From contig CM077599.1 of the NCBI GenBank assembly GCA_039654915.1, positions 18,416,501-18,480,500 of the forward strand: DNA of 64,000 nucleotides, written 5' to 3'. Positions 24,057 through 37,029 of the stretch are shown here, piece after piece. Below the pieces are notes generated by a model that saw only the letters and a program-made list of their open reading frames with translations, had not been told where the DNA came from and searched no databases. A program made the translations under genes and the position numbers. The DNA is from Aquilaria yunnanensis (taxonomy: Eukaryota; Streptophyta; Magnoliopsida; Malvales; Thymelaeaceae). Position 1 is the stretch's first letter. Each line of letters begins with the position of its first letter.

Positions 24057-24926
24057 TATACAATAAAGTTTTGGATTAACAGGTAACGAGAAGGATTTTA
24101 GTAACTAAAAGTTGACATTTAACCATTTGCACAAAAAACAAAGAAAAGTAATAAAAAAATGACAATTTGGGGGTTTAAACCAAAATGTTCAGGTAAAGTC
24201 AGGTGAAGGTGACAATCCAGGTCATGGCAAAAACACACAACCATAGCGGCCTAAGTTTTTTCTTAGAAGATATAAATAACTTCTCTATAAAAAGTGATGA
24301 TTAAGCATTGCCCCAAAAGTAAAAGTAAAAGTAAAGTATTAGGATTAATAAAGTAAATGAGAACATTAGGTTATAAAGTTTTAATAGATAGAATTTAGGG
24401 ATTGAAATAAGCAAATTGATAGCTTAATAATTGGGACCAACTTAGGGAAAAAAATGTGATAAAACCTGGAGCAAGTCCTTGTGGTTTTTTACCTTTGACA
24501 GTTGTAATCTCTAAAATTGCATATGTATTAACCTCACCACTACACCCTTACTATCTCTCAATGCCCAATCAACAAATGAAACAGTGTAAAGACAAAAACC
24601 AAAGAAAGGAAATCTACAAATGGCCAAAAGAGGGATTCAACCATTACCAAGAAAAACGCAAAAAAAAAAAAAAAGTAAAATAGCAGTTTATAAACTGTAA
24701 CCTAAACCAACAATTAATACATAGTTATAGTTAGCTTGTAAAATTTATTATGGTTCAGTTGTGTTTGTTTGAGATTAAATAAACATATTATTTAATGCAT
24801 CATGCTTATTTTTAGTGATATTTTGTGCATGACCAATATCATTTGAGAGCTAATGCCATATGTATAACAATGATCACTTGAGTAATTTTTTTTAAAGTAA
24901 TTAAAATTTTATGAAAACTTTTTTCA
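24057..24926. other. AT-rich spacer
   Basis: No recognisable gene. The 75-codon frame at 24456-24683 ends in an A-rich run (24660-24674) and has no domain. Confidence 0.4.
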
Positions 24927-24935
24927 TTGTACTTA

Positions 24936-26333
24936 AGGTAAATAGAACCTGTTGTCCCTAAACTAAGTTCCATGTTGCAGATTCATTCCAAAACTACAAA
25001 ATGTTATATTTTTCATCCTCTAACTATAAAAATGTTACATCATTCATCCTGTCGTTAACTGCAACCGTTAAAATAGACAAAAAAAAAGTAAAAAAAAAAC
25101 TAGTTTTAACCCTTGAAAACTTTACATTTGCCTTAGAAACCTTAAAACTTTTACATCTCACAGTTAAATCACCTTCTCCTAACTGCCCTCCCTCCTCTCC
25201 CTCCCTTCCCCCTTCCTAACCAGTTCTCGCATCCTCCATCGTCAATTCCAAGCCCTCGAGTTGAGGCTTGAACAGTTAAAATCCTTAGACATTTTCCAAA
25301 TTAATCCAAATATCATTTTAAACATTAAAATCAACAAATGAAATCAGTTGAAAGATTGCCATGTTCAAATCAAACCCAAAAGACAAAACAATAGAATGAA
25401 AAAGATCCATGGGGATATTTTCACCGAAAAAGAGGAAAATGGCAGACCCGAGATCAACCTGGAACAACCTGGTTAAGATAATAGACCTCGAAGATGAATC
25501 ATTGTACTTCTTGCCCATCTCAACTAAAAGAGACCCTATTTTGGTCAAGGCATACAGTGAAGAACAAGACATCGCTCCCATAATCAACACCTTTCTATCC
25601 TCTATAAACGATATTGACAATTACCATCTCATGTTGCTCAATTCAGAGTCCCAAAACAATCATTCTGTTTATCGCCAGAAAAAGCCCTTCTTTCAACCTT
25701 TGGTGACAAAGTGTGGTGAGTAATCCAATTCCAAACCCATCATGCCATTCATCTGGGAAATTTGCGTCAAAACCAAATAAGCAATGAACTGGTTTATCGT
25801 TCTAGGCTATTATCATGCGTACTGTAAAGACTACATGGTCAAATGACAATGCACTGATGTTGCTGCTCACCATCCAATCCTCATCAAGGTTTAAGTAGAA
25901 TCGTTTGTTTAGAGGCAAGAACGTATAATCTCTGATCTGCGCGGAGGGAATGGGGAGGGGGTTCTGTTGCTGATTTGCTAGTGATTGACAGAGAGTAGAC
26001 TGTGGCCTAGACCTAAGGGCTTGGAATCAATGGTAGAGGATGAGAGAACTGGTTATGAGGGAAAGAAGGGAAGGAGAGGTGAAAGGGCAGTTAAGCGAAG
26101 GTGGTTTGATTATGAGATGTAAAAATTTTGAGATTTCTAAGGCAAATGGAAAGTTTTTAGGGGTTAAAATAGTTTTTTACTTTCTTTTTCATTCATTTTA
26201 ACGGTTGTAGTTAACGATAAGACAAATGATGTAACATTTTTATAGTTAAATGATTAACGGTGTAATATTTTGTAGTTTCAGGATGAATCTGTAATATGAG
26301 TCTTAGTTCACGGAAGACGAGTATTCTTTACCC
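24936..26333. mobile_element. TIR element with captured sequence (Pack-MULE-like)
   Basis: Long inverted ends of about 230 bp: left AGGTAAATAGAACCTG and right (reverse complement) GGGTAAAGAATACTCG, with clear inner pairs such as AAAATGTTACATCATT / AATGATGTAACATTTT. Flanks TTGTACTTA and TTTTGCTTA match at 7 of 9. The interior (25280-26060) has 100-codon frames on both strands across the same stretch (plus 25409-25723, minus 25318-25620). The minus frame, containing IEDRKVLIMGAMSCSSLYAL, looks more protein-like but I cannot assign it. Confidence 0.7.
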
Positions 26334-26342
26334 TTTTGCTTA

Positions 26343-27029
26343 CCTAAAAAAATATCAATAGAATGTATGTGTTTCCAATAGTAGAGATTCTAACAGATGA
26401 TACTTCTTAAGTTTTAATTTTTATGCAAATTGAGTGTATAACTACTAAAAAAATAATATACTAAATAATACTCTTTTTATCTTAAAACATTCATCATTTT
26501 TTAGTTTTTTTTGTAAAACTATAAATGTTGTGACACATAAATAAATTGTATATTCTTCTTTAAAAAATTTTTAGCATTAATAAATAGCATGATTGTTATT
26601 AAATCGTTTTGAAAATTCAAACGTGATTGCGCTAATTTTAGATTAGAAGTCCAAAACAATGTCTAATAATGGACGTCTTAGAAGCAAGTTTTTATCATCC
26701 CAAAAGCTTAAAATTAATCTGAGCTTGCATACTGTCTCTCTAATGCTTTAAAATATCTTCGCGTATAAGTTAATTAAGGGGGAAGGAAAAAAATATGGGA
26801 GAAGTTGTACGAGTAAATAAAGGTGATAAATACTTTGAAATACACAAAAAGACAAAGTTGAACATTTTAAAATGAATGGAATACATTATTAAATAAAAAA
26901 CATCCTTTTTATTAGATATATCCAGGGGAGGCGCTATTAACCCTATTCAATTTTGAAAAAACTATAGAACTGGTATATAATTTTTTAAAAAATATCCGTT
27001 TTGCCCCTATAAAATTTTTGGTCATGCCC
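26343..27029. other. AT-rich spacer
   Basis: No gene seen. A weak inverted similarity between about 26465 and 26880 (AAACATTCATC / GAATGGAATAC) hints at a decayed MITE but is too poor to call. Confidence 0.4.
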
Positions 27030-27150
27030 CCTCTCTCTCTCCCTCTCCACTCCCCCTTCTCTCTCTCTCTCTCTCTCTCTCCCCCCCCCCCCCCTTCTCT
27101 CTCCGTCTCTCTGTCTCCCTCTCTCTGTCTCTGTCTCTGTCTCTGTCTCA
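27030..27150. repeat. (CT)n / (CTGTCT)n microsatellite with poly-C
   Basis: Pyrimidine-only tract: CT repeats, a run of 12-13 C, then CTCTGT units. ORFs crossing it on either strand are repeat translations. Confidence 0.95.
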
Positions 27151-28469
27151 AAATTATTTTAAAAATATTTTTTAAATTTCTTAAAATGTATAGTTTCATT
27201 CAATAAACCTATAATTTGAATAAGAAATCCTCATATATAAAAATAAGCCATGAATTATGGATTAATCGATAACTTAAACAAAGTGCACCTAAGGAAAATG
27301 AACACAATATTTTTATTGATTCGAGTCCATAACTAATTTATGATCGTGTGCATTACTTAATGATATGGCGGATGAAGATATTTTTTTCATTTTAGACAAT
27401 TGCTTTCTTACCTTTGAATAGGCTTTTCAACCTCCAACGTTACGTTAACATTTTTTTTTAAATAAAGCCACCAACGAAAATAGCTTCTTCTTATTATTAT
27501 TATACTGTTGTTGTTGTTTTAAAAAATGTAGTCATTTTATTTTGTTTTTTATCTTTCGTATTATATGAAAATCGTGCTCGACCATACACATAGTCAACTA
27601 GAGATTAATAAGAGATCGAGTACTAAAAAACCAAAACAAAGAGAGGCTGAAGTGATGATCGGAGGGAATCATGATTTATGGCAACAATCAAAGGACTACT
27701 GGTCACTAAACTCCATGATTAAGCTGCTAGCCTGGTCCGTCAAAATTACGATTATATGCTTCTTCAGTCTTCCACTCCTCTCACTATGATTGCTTCCATC
27801 TTTTCCAAAATCCAACTAACACTGCTTCATTTATGTATATGAATGGGTAAATTGCGCCGAGATTCTTTTTTTTTTTTTTCTTTTGCAAATTGTTCAGAAC
27901 CTGTTACTTGTTAATTAAGGGTCCCAAACTAGAAATTGAGCGTTACAATGGTCCATCTGCCAATTTTTTTATTAAATTTCACAGAAAGTCTAACATTTAA
28001 TTATTATTCTAGTTTAGCCCATAATCTGTTAGTTGTTCCATTTTAGTTCTAAACCCGTGAAAATTGTTTAGTTTTGGATCCTCATGAGATAAAATTCATT
28101 AATCAAACTAGTTGTTTAACATAATTTTTTAAATTCTAATTTAAGGTATTCGATAATTATCTTTTGGTAAACTTAAATAGTGTTAGGATTTTTTGAAAAT
28201 CAGTAAACAATTTAGATCAGTAATTTTTTATAGATAAAATAAAATTGATTTACAGATAAAAAAATCTGATTATTCAAAGTGTTCTCTTTTTTTTTTTGCT
28301 AAAGAAGAGACTTTTATTACAAATGAACCTCAGGAAGGTTCATACATAAGGTCCAAATGAAGGAAATCAGAGAAAGGGGATGAGGGACTACTAGTCCACT
28401 CAAATGATCTCATCTCCCTTTTACACCAAGTGTAATAGCATTCACACAAGCATCAAGCTGCCTAGAAAC

Positions 28470-29541
28470 TATGGGTGATCAGTATTCGGTTAAAACCAAA
28501 AAATCGAAAAAAATTGATAATTCGGTTTGGTTAATTAGGTTTTCAGTTTGGTTTCGGTCAAAATCAAATAGAAAAATATCATTTTCGGTTAGGAGTGTTG
28601 GTTATTTTGGTAACCAAAAAAACCGAAATTTTTTCAAGTCATATTTGAAGGTTTTGGTGGCCTAGTTGATAGGTTTAAAAGAATTAGGGGTTGAGTGGAA
28701 GGTAGATAGAATAATGATAGCTTCTTTTGGGGTTTGACCCACACCTCTCATCTGCCCATGACTCCGTCCCAGCCTCCCCCCCTTCCCCCGACGCCGCCGC
28801 CGGCGCTGTATCCCCTCATCCCTGCCGTCGCCTGAACCCTCCACGCTCCTTCGCCATCTCCCCTCGCCCTCGGCCCGCCGTTTGCCCTCCCCCTCCCTAA
28901 GCTCGCCCCCCCCCCCCCTCGGGTGCTGTATCCTTCACCCCTGTCGTCTCCCCAACCCTCCAACCTCCTCCGCCGTCTCCCCCGCCGTCTGACCTTGCCC
29001 TCGCCCAGCAGTCTTCCCTCCCCCTCCACTCGCCTCCACCCTCGTGCCCATCGCTCGCCTCTCCATGACTTCATCCCAGCCCCACCCCTCCTCCCCCCCT
29101 CCCCCCTCCCCCTCGGGCGGCTTGAACCCCTCACCCCTGTCGTCGCCCAACCCTCCACGCTCCTCCGCCGTCTCCCCAGCCGTCTGGCCTCGCCCTTGCC
29201 CTCGCCCCGCCGTCTACCCTCCCGACCTCCCCTTTCACTCCCCTCCACCCTAACGGTAAGATATGTACAAACCCCAGAATGGCCCACAATTTCTTGCTAT
29301 TTAGTTGTTTAAGCCACTATTTTTTCTCTATGTTACAAGTGCATCACTATGTGTGTTAAGATGTCACTTTTTTCGGTTATTTCGGTTTTAAACTGAATCG
29401 AACCAAATATTTTGGTACGGTTTTACTTTGATCTAAAGGCTTAATTCGGTTAATTTGGTTTCTAATCATAATAAACTGAAAACCGAATAAACCAAAATAT
29501 TCGGTTCGGTTTGAACCGAATAAACCGAATGATCAGCCCTA
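28470..29541. mobile_element. hAT element nested in the LINE
   Basis: Left end TATGGGTGATCAGTATTCGG; right end, reverse-complemented, TAGGGCTGATCATTCGGTTT. Perfect 8 bp duplication CTAGAAAC (28462-28469, 29542-29549). Subterminal TTCGGTTT repeats are inverted at the two ends. The centre (28735-29260) is a very GC- and pyrimidine-rich block unlike its surroundings, probably captured or amplified sequence; it has Pro/Ser-rich frames on one strand and Gly/Arg-rich on the other. Confidence 0.9.
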
Positions 29542-31934
29542 CTAGAAACATACTAAAAACTACAAAACTAAAAATGAGCACACATATTCTGTATATCTCG
29601 AACAATGGGCTTGATGATCTAGGGGAAAGTGCCACCTCTAAGAACCACAATAAGTTGCTTGGAATTAGCTTATACTTCAATCTCTTGAAGCTTTAGCTTT
29701 GCTACCTATTTCAACTTTACTCTCATAGCCTTAGCTTCAACCACTAGATGATGCTGAGTCTGAAAAGTTGAACCACCCAAAGTTAACAACAATCCTTTAT
29801 CATTTCTAAGCATTATTCCTGTCCTAGCCATACCTAAATTGACATCGCAAGCACCATCAACATTTATCTTTACTCCACCTTGGATTGGTTCTGTCCATAC
29901 ACAATTCTGCAGTTGAGTAGTTTGTCTATCTCTTTGTACTATACATAAAGATTACACCATATCTCCATATTTTTTTTTAATTCCAGCAAGGACCCTTCTA
30001 TATTTAAGGCATTTTTTTTTTAAAATGTCTTCATTCCCTGCTATCCATACAAACCAGCAAGTAAAAACAATTTTTGTTCCCAAGATTTGACCATCTACAC
30101 TTGATGCCACATTAGTCAGAGCCATAGATCAAGAGAAGAAATCTAGGTTTTATCTATTTGGTAACCAAACACTCCAAACCAAACAGCTCTAGTCTATTCA
30201 CACTCTAAAATAGCATGCTTTGTCGTCTCATCAAATTTACAAAAAGGGCAAGCTATTGAACTTTCATATTTTTTGTTTGCCGTATTCACTTTGGTAGCCA
30301 ATCTGTTGTGGCGTGCCCTCCAAAGAAAATTTTGTACCTTTAGAAAACATTTAATTTTCCATAGTAGTTTCTATAAGCAAGGATTATATTGATGAGATGA
30401 AGAAGCTTTACCAAAGGAGTTGGGTCTTTAACCTGAACATTATACGCAGTCTTGATAGTAAACTCACCGGAACTATCCAAAGGCCAAATCATAACCATCA
30501 GCCGAGGAAAGGCACCTAAGAGGAATACGCAAAATAGCCTGAGGCTCATCATCTGATAACCGTCTTTGAATCTTCTTATGATCCCAAGAGCAATAAGATG
30601 GTTTTATTAACTGCCTGACCATTATATTTATGATATTATTAGGGACTGGAGAACAAGGATGAAACATATGATTATTTTTTTAAAGAATCTAAAGGTCCTT
30701 CCAAATCCTAACTGTCTTCACATCACATATTTGCCAACAAATTCCATCTTTCATAATGCCTCTACCTTCTATAATACTTGCTCATCCCCAAGACGGTTTT
30801 GGCCTTTTTTTTTGCCTCTAAAAATGAAGTGTTAGGGAAATATAATCCTATCAAAATTTAAACCCAGAAGCTATTAGGATGTTGCTGAATTCTCCAAGCA
30901 AGCTTTGTGAGTAAGGTTCTATTAAAATTCTCTAGATCTTTGAAACCCAAGCCATTTTCATATTTTGCTTTTGTTAGAATCCCCTAATTTTTCCAATGGA
31001 CTTTAGTTCCTTTCTCAGATAACCACCACAAAAAAATTGCCACTAAAGCATTTATCTTATTACACCAACCACTAGGAAATTTGAAGGAACACATAGTATA
31101 TATAGGAACTGCAAAAGCAATGGCTCAAAATTTCCTTACTAGCATGGAAATGCATTTCCCCTTATAGCCTTGTAATTTTTTTGCTATATTGTCTTTCACA
31201 AACCTCAGTGCCTCTGACTTTGACCACTTCCAAATAGATAAAAGTCCCAGGTACTTCCCTGGAGAGTTATCTTTAGGGTTCCCAAGATGTGACTAATATA
31301 TTCTTGAATCTCTAAAAGGGAGTTACTATTGAAAAAACATACTGGACTTCTCCAGATTAATGGATTGACCAGAGGCCATACAATAAGCTGTCAAAATATT
31401 TTTAAGCTGATGACAATTAGCAGTCTTAACTGATAAGAAAAAGAGATAATCATTAGCAAAAAATATGTGGGAAAAAGTGGGACAATACCTGGTCAATTTA
31501 ATCTTTTCCAATTGTTTATTTTTAACTACATCAATCAATATTAAAGAGAAAGCTTTTACAATACAGAAAAAAAGAAAAGGAGATAATAGATCTCATTGTC
31601 TCAATCATCTATATGGCTCCAAGCTATCAAATTCTTTACCATTTATAAGTAGCCTATATTTCATTGAAGTGACTAACTCCATCACCCATTGCACCCATTT
31701 ATCATAAAAAAGTACAAAAGAGTTGCGAAATGACAATTGAAGGTCAGTCACTATTCTTAACAGTCATTATTCAGTTGGAAACAAAAATGTGTTCTTTTTT
31801 TCGTGATTGCTAGGCAATTGACTGTTTCAATGGCCCACTTTGTAGTTGCCTTTCAATTGCATTTTTTTCTAGATTAGACTGCAATCGCTTTTCAGTTAGT
31901 TTTTTAATCCCAATCTAACTACTGGCACCCTTTT

Positions 31935-32760
31935 AAGGGGTGGCTAAGTTGATTTAAGGGTTTAGGGGTTTTTTAGGGTTTGGAATTTTTTTAGAGTTTA
32001 GGGTATATGTATTAGGATTTTTTTAGGGTTTAGGGTTTTGGTTTTTTTCTTTTAGGATTTAGAGGTTTCAATGATTAAGGGTATTGGATATAGATTTTGG
32101 GTTTGGGATTTTTATTATTTTTTTTAAGGTTTGAAATTAGTGTTTAGGCATATAGAATTATCTAGATAGGGTTATTTGGGTATATTAAATTAATTTAATA
32201 TTAAGGTTTTGGGATTTATTTTTAGGGCTATTTAGGGTTAATTTGGAGGGTTTTTATGGTTTAGGGATTAATAAGTTTTGTAGGGTTCAGGGATATATAA
32301 TTAGCATTCAGGATTTTTAAAGGTTTATGGTTATTGAATTATAAGTATTAAGGTTTTGAAATTTAGGGATTAGGATTTGTACTTAGGGTTAGGTTAATGG
32401 TAGATTAGGTTTAGGGTTTTAGGGAAATAGAATTAGGGTTTAGGGTTTTACAGTTTAAGGTTTAGTTAGGGTTTAGGGTTATGATTTAGAGTTAATGGTA
32501 GTAAATTAGCTAGGGTGTAAGGATATAGAATTAGGGTTTAGGGTTTTAGGGTTTAAGGTTTAGGATATTTTAGAGTTTAAGGTTTAAAGTTTAGGATTAA
32601 GGTTTAAGGTTTGGAGTCTGAGGGTTAAGGGATATAAAATTGGAGTTTAGGGTTTTAGGTCTTAGGGTTTAATTTAGGGTTTAGGGTTTAGGTTTATGTA
32701 TTTAGGGTTTGCAGTTAATTAATAAGGGTTTAGGGTTTGTATTTAGGGTTTAGGGATATA
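31935..32760 (+). repeat. degenerate telomere-like (TTTAGGG)n tract
   Basis: Over about 830 bp the sequence is dominated by TTAGGGTTTAGGGTTT and one-base variants (TTTAGGA, TTAAGGT, TTTAGAG), all in the same orientation. This is the plant telomere heptamer heavily mutated. It lies in the interior of the CACTA-like element, not at a chromosome end. Confidence 0.85.
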
Positions 32761-32784
32761 ATGTGCCATATATTATAATGTATC

Positions 32785-32786
<2 letters not shown>

Positions 32787-32821
<35 letters not shown>

Positions 32822-32966
32822 CTAAATATATGATATATTATTATTATTATTACTATTATTATTACATAACTATTTATATATCCTTAATACATTAAAAATT
32901 ATGGTTTTAATATATACGATGAAATTGGATCTCCTTAATATTATGGTGATGATGGTGGTGGTGGTG

Positions 32967-33004
<38 letters not shown>
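32787..33004. repeat. (AT)n and (ATT)n microsatellites
   Basis: (TA)n at about 32787-32819, an interrupted (ATT)n at 32838-32864, a GGTGGT run and a clean (ATT)n at 32967-33004. A CT-rich, repeat-like stretch follows to about 33430, with frames that are compositional only. Confidence 0.9.
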
Positions 33005-33006
<2 letters not shown>

Positions 33007-33892
33007 TAAATGCCCAAACCCAAACCCATCTTAACCCTAACTATCTATGCCCTCATATACCCTCATCTCTCATCTGCCTTTCACTCTCATCTCTGTTTCT
33101 CATCTTTCTCAACCCCTTCACTTTTATCTCATTTTCGTTTATCACTTTCATCCCTCATCTCTGTCTGTGTCATCATCTACCTAGTCCATCCACATCACCC
33201 ATCCGCCATGCCCGTATGCATCATCATCCATTCACTTGGTTGGTCTGTCATCCGTCATCTCCATCTATGTTGCCATCTATCTCGCCTTTTTCTCTCTATT
33301 TCTTGCCTCACCTAGCCGTCCATGTTGCCATTTCTCACCTTGCCCATCCACTTCACCTCCTCGCCCTTGCCATCATCTAGCTCAGTGTTCTCCATCTCGG
33401 TCTCCTCCACCCCATCTGCCTCAGTTTTCTCTAGATTTGAGTTTTAAAATTTTTGAATTGTAATTTTTGAATTTTGTGACTTTTTAAATTCTATATTTTG
33501 ATATGTATGTTAACTTTTATATTAATATAAATGTAGTTTATTTAAATTATAATATAATTATTTGATTATTTTATTATTATTAATTTGAATAAGTTAATAT
33601 TCATACCAATTTAATGTAATTATCAATTAAATAACCAATTAAATTAAATAATATTAATTAAATAACAATTATATTAAATAATAATATATTTTGTTTAAAA
33701 GATAAAAATCCTAATATAGCGATTGACCATGACAATAGCTAATATAGTGACTTAAGTAGTTAAATGCAGGATTTAGGTGGGCCCACAATATTCTCAACTG
33801 ATTATTAACTGAGAGTTTCAGCCGCTTTTTATAGTCGATATTTAGTCGCGACAAAATTATGACTTGAAAAAAATGAGACTGCCATCTGCAGT

Positions 33893-36800
33893 TAGAGGTG
33901 AAAACTGGTTAGAACGAACCAGGGCCTGGCCGGTCCTGGTCCTGGGTCACGAGTACCAAGCTCGGCCCGGTTGGAGGCGAGGCAGTTCCGGGGCGGGTCC
34001 AGGGCGAGGCGAGGCGGGGCGGGGCGGGTTTGATTATCTTTTTTATAAAAAAAATTAGAACCATAATTAATTATATGAGTCATAAATATTTTTAAGAAAA
34101 AACACCACATCCGATGTAAGTTTTATTAAGTTAAAAAACCAAATGACATTTACAAATAATCGGAACGAGTCTTACATTTTGAAATGGCAAAAACGTTTCG
34201 GAAATAATGAATAATAGAAACCTATGACCTGTGCTAAACAGCATAATCAGATCAAATACAAACCACATGTATGATTGAAAAAAAAAAATTCAAGTTTCGT
34301 TATTGGATATTACCTTCTCATCCGAACTCTTTTGGTTTTGTTGCCAGAGTGCTGCGAGGCCCTAATCTCGGTTGCACACACATACTTCTACCGCGTCAGG
34401 TGTCAATCTTGATCATTTTTCTGATATCACCCGTTTTCCGACACTAAACGCTGCTTCAGATGAGACGATCGATACTGGAACGGCAAGAATCTCCTGTGCA
34501 ATTATTGACAAAATCGGAAACCTTGATCTCTTTTGTTTCCACAACTCCAAGATGTTGAGGTCACTTGCCTCGAACGATGTGTTGAGATAGTCATCGACCT
34601 CAGCTAATCCCGATGTCGTCGATCAGGGTTGTTTGAGCATTTGGAGGGCCGGGTTGAATCTTGAGGAGATTGACCTTATTGGAGACTCGGTTTAAGGAGC
34701 TTCGGATCTTAGCTTATCCAAATGCCGCTCACAATATAACTTGTATAAAGAATGTAAGTACTCGGAAGCAGTAGCAGTCATAGCCAAAACATTTATATAA
34801 GACATTTCTAAATAAGTATGAAAAATTCCTTCAAGCAATGTTGTTGTGCCCGTTAATTTGATATATGGGTCAAGTAAAGAAACGACTAAAAAGATAGGCG
34901 GAATGTTTTCAAAATATTGAAGCCACTTAGCCTGCATGGCTTCGATAGTCGGTTTTAACAACTCATCATCTTTAAACTGATGTAAAACATATATGATGTT
35001 CACTAAATGAAACAAAACTTGATGAGTGGTTGGGTAGTAAACACTAGAGAAAAATTTAGTTGTCTTGTAAAAAAATTTAAGTAATTCACCTGTTTTGGAA
35101 CATTTGTCCTAGACTTCAGTCGTAAGAAATTCACAACCCATTTTTAAATTTATGAAATGTGACAACAAATTTACATATGGGAATGCATCTTGCAACATAA
35201 AAAATGTGGAGTTCCAGCGGATTGGGCAATCCAATTTAAACCGTTTCCAAGAAAATGGTTTTTGATTTTCAATATAAAAGCTTTTAAATTCACAAAAAAC
35301 AGCAAGTCTGGACATCAAATATTTCAATGAGTTTTGAATAAACAGAATTTCATGTTGGAGAATTTATAAACCCTTTTGCATACAAATGTTCAAAATATGA
35401 CACATGCATCTAACGTGAAATAATGCACCGTTAAGATGTGGTTTTAAGTTTTTACTCAAAAGACGAGCGACAACATCATTATTTGAAACATTATCAAATG
35501 AAATGCACAGGACTTTATCAGTACAAAAATAATCACGTAAAGTTTCTAAGATGCAATTAAATATTTGATAGCCAGTATGATCTGTTTTAATAACCTTAAA
35601 TGACAAAATTCATTTTTGCATTATCCAATTAGAATCAATCCAATGAGAAGTAACACAATAGAATGATTGACCTATAGGTGATGTCCACATATCAGAAGTA
35701 AATGCCACACAATAATCAAGAGTAAAAAAATAGGCTTGCAAATTAATTTTCCTGCTTCAAATTGTCTAAAGCTTTCTTTCCTAGCAGTTTTCGTAGATAT
35801 TTTTCTAAATGCAAGATTTAATTGTGATTTTATCCAAGATTTGAGGTGGACATCTTTAGCTTGTGAAAAAGGTTTTTCAGTAAGCATCATCCAATTTACC
35901 ATACTTTCTCTATAAGATTGTTGGTTAAAACGACTTGGCCCACCAGTGCCGGTTGTAGACCCAAGTTGTGTTTGTTCTCCAGAACTAGTCTTGGCACTAG
36001 GAAGAACGTTAGGATGTTGATTCTAAATATGCCGCTTCAACGTTCCAGTGCCGGAATTCTTTTTATGCACCAATTTTTTCCCGCAATATTTGCATTTCCC
36101 GTACTTCGACTCTCCTTCGTGTATGAGCTCATAATGCTCCTAAACCCAAGCAGTTAGTCTCGTGGATTTTCCTTGTGCTTCGGTTTCCTCTATGGCGGGT
36201 CCATGACTTGTAAGTGTCAATTCTGTTGACGGATTCTCGGACGCCAACGCATTCAACTCTTCCACTTCATCATCGGATAATTGATCGTCGAGACCCAAAT
36301 CATAATTCGTCATATCGATTCTGGCATCATCATCGTGCAACTCTTGAATTGAGATGCCTTTATTAGTAGGGCGAGAACGACGACGGAACAAGGCTCCGAA
36401 GCCAGTGGTGCGGGAAGATGAACTTTCTGTCGACTTGGCCTTTCCTTTTGAAGCCATAACTTACGAACTAATAGTAGTGATTAATGCAAAATCAAGAGGA
36501 GATTATGAAGATATTATGATGAGATTATTAAGAAATTTGGAAGAGATTAAAACAATAAGGATAATACTTGAGAGAATATAGTAGAGGAAGAATAGAGATT
36601 GAGTGATTGTGTGAGGATTGAATGAAAATGACATTGGTTTTTATAGGGGAAAGGAAAAAATTAGTTTGACCTAAAAGTCTTTGAAATTTAGTTGTTGGGA
36701 TGGGTAGAAATGGAATTAGGGGGCTAAAATGTAGCAAAAAACCGTTAGAAGGCTTGCTGTGTAATTAACCCTTTTTTTAAAAAAATTTTGTTGGGAGTTG

Positions 36801-37029
36801 TTCGGTGCCAGTGGCTGGTCCAGTCTGGGTCAACGGGGGCGGGGTGGGTCACGGGTTTTTTAATGGGCCGAGGCAGTCCATTTTGAGCATCCTTTTCCTT
36901 TCGGGCCCATATTTGGCCCACACATTTCTGGGCTTTGGCCGGGGCCGGTTTGACCGGGGTTAGGCCTGGGTTGACTTCCGGTCCGGTTCCGGTTTGGGCC
37001 GGGTCTACCCGGCCCACGTCCCACCTCTA
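33893..37029 (-). mobile_element. hAT transposon nested in the CACTA-like element
   Basis: Left end TAGAGGTGAAAACTGG; right end, reverse-complemented, TAGAGGTGGGACGTGGGCCG. Perfect 8 bp duplication TCTGCAGT (33885-33892, 37030-37037). Subterminal regions are rich in GGCCCGG/GGGCCGG words. At 3137 bp it is close to full length for hAT and contains a transposase gene on the minus strand, decayed (listed separately). It is the innermost, therefore youngest, layer of the nest. Confidence 0.92.
34370..36457 (-). pseudogene. hAT transposase pseudogene (BED finger, dimerisation domain)
   Basis: Minus-strand order: an N-terminal acidic/Ser region from 36457 (MASKGKAKSTESSSSRT), a BED-type zinc finger near 36140-36040 (YGKCKYCGKKLVHKKNSGTG, TLKRH), a catalytic core with ISFDNVSNNDVV and HVRCMCHILNICMQ (35606-35364), CPIRWNSTFFMLQDA (35327-35109), IPPIFLVVSLLDPYIKLTG (35015-34692) and the C-terminal hATC block KQKRSRFPILSIIAQEILAV, then SIVSSEAAFSVGKRVIS (about 34560-34420). 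Every family block is present in order, but stops and frameshifts separate them. The C-terminal end is followed by the left terminus. Confidence 0.88.

Noticed and set aside
26465..26885. Possible decayed MITE
   Set aside because: The inverted similarity is short and poor, and no flanking duplication could be placed.
27018..27206. ORFs across the CT-rich tract
   Set aside because: Translation of a (CT)n / (CTGTCT)n microsatellite.
28748..29312. Long Pro/Ser-rich and Gly/Arg-rich ORFs on both strands (up to 179 codons)
   Set aside because: They are products of a GC-rich, pyrimidine-biased, partly repetitive block inside a hAT; no domain, no splice context.
31935..32760. Real chromosome end
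   Set aside because: The telomere-like repeats are heavily mutated and flanked on both sides by continuous transposon sequence.
32901..33463. Overlapping plus-strand ORFs of 75-159 codons
   Set aside because: Low-complexity CT-rich and ATT repeat sequence inside the CACTA-like element; no protein family recognised.
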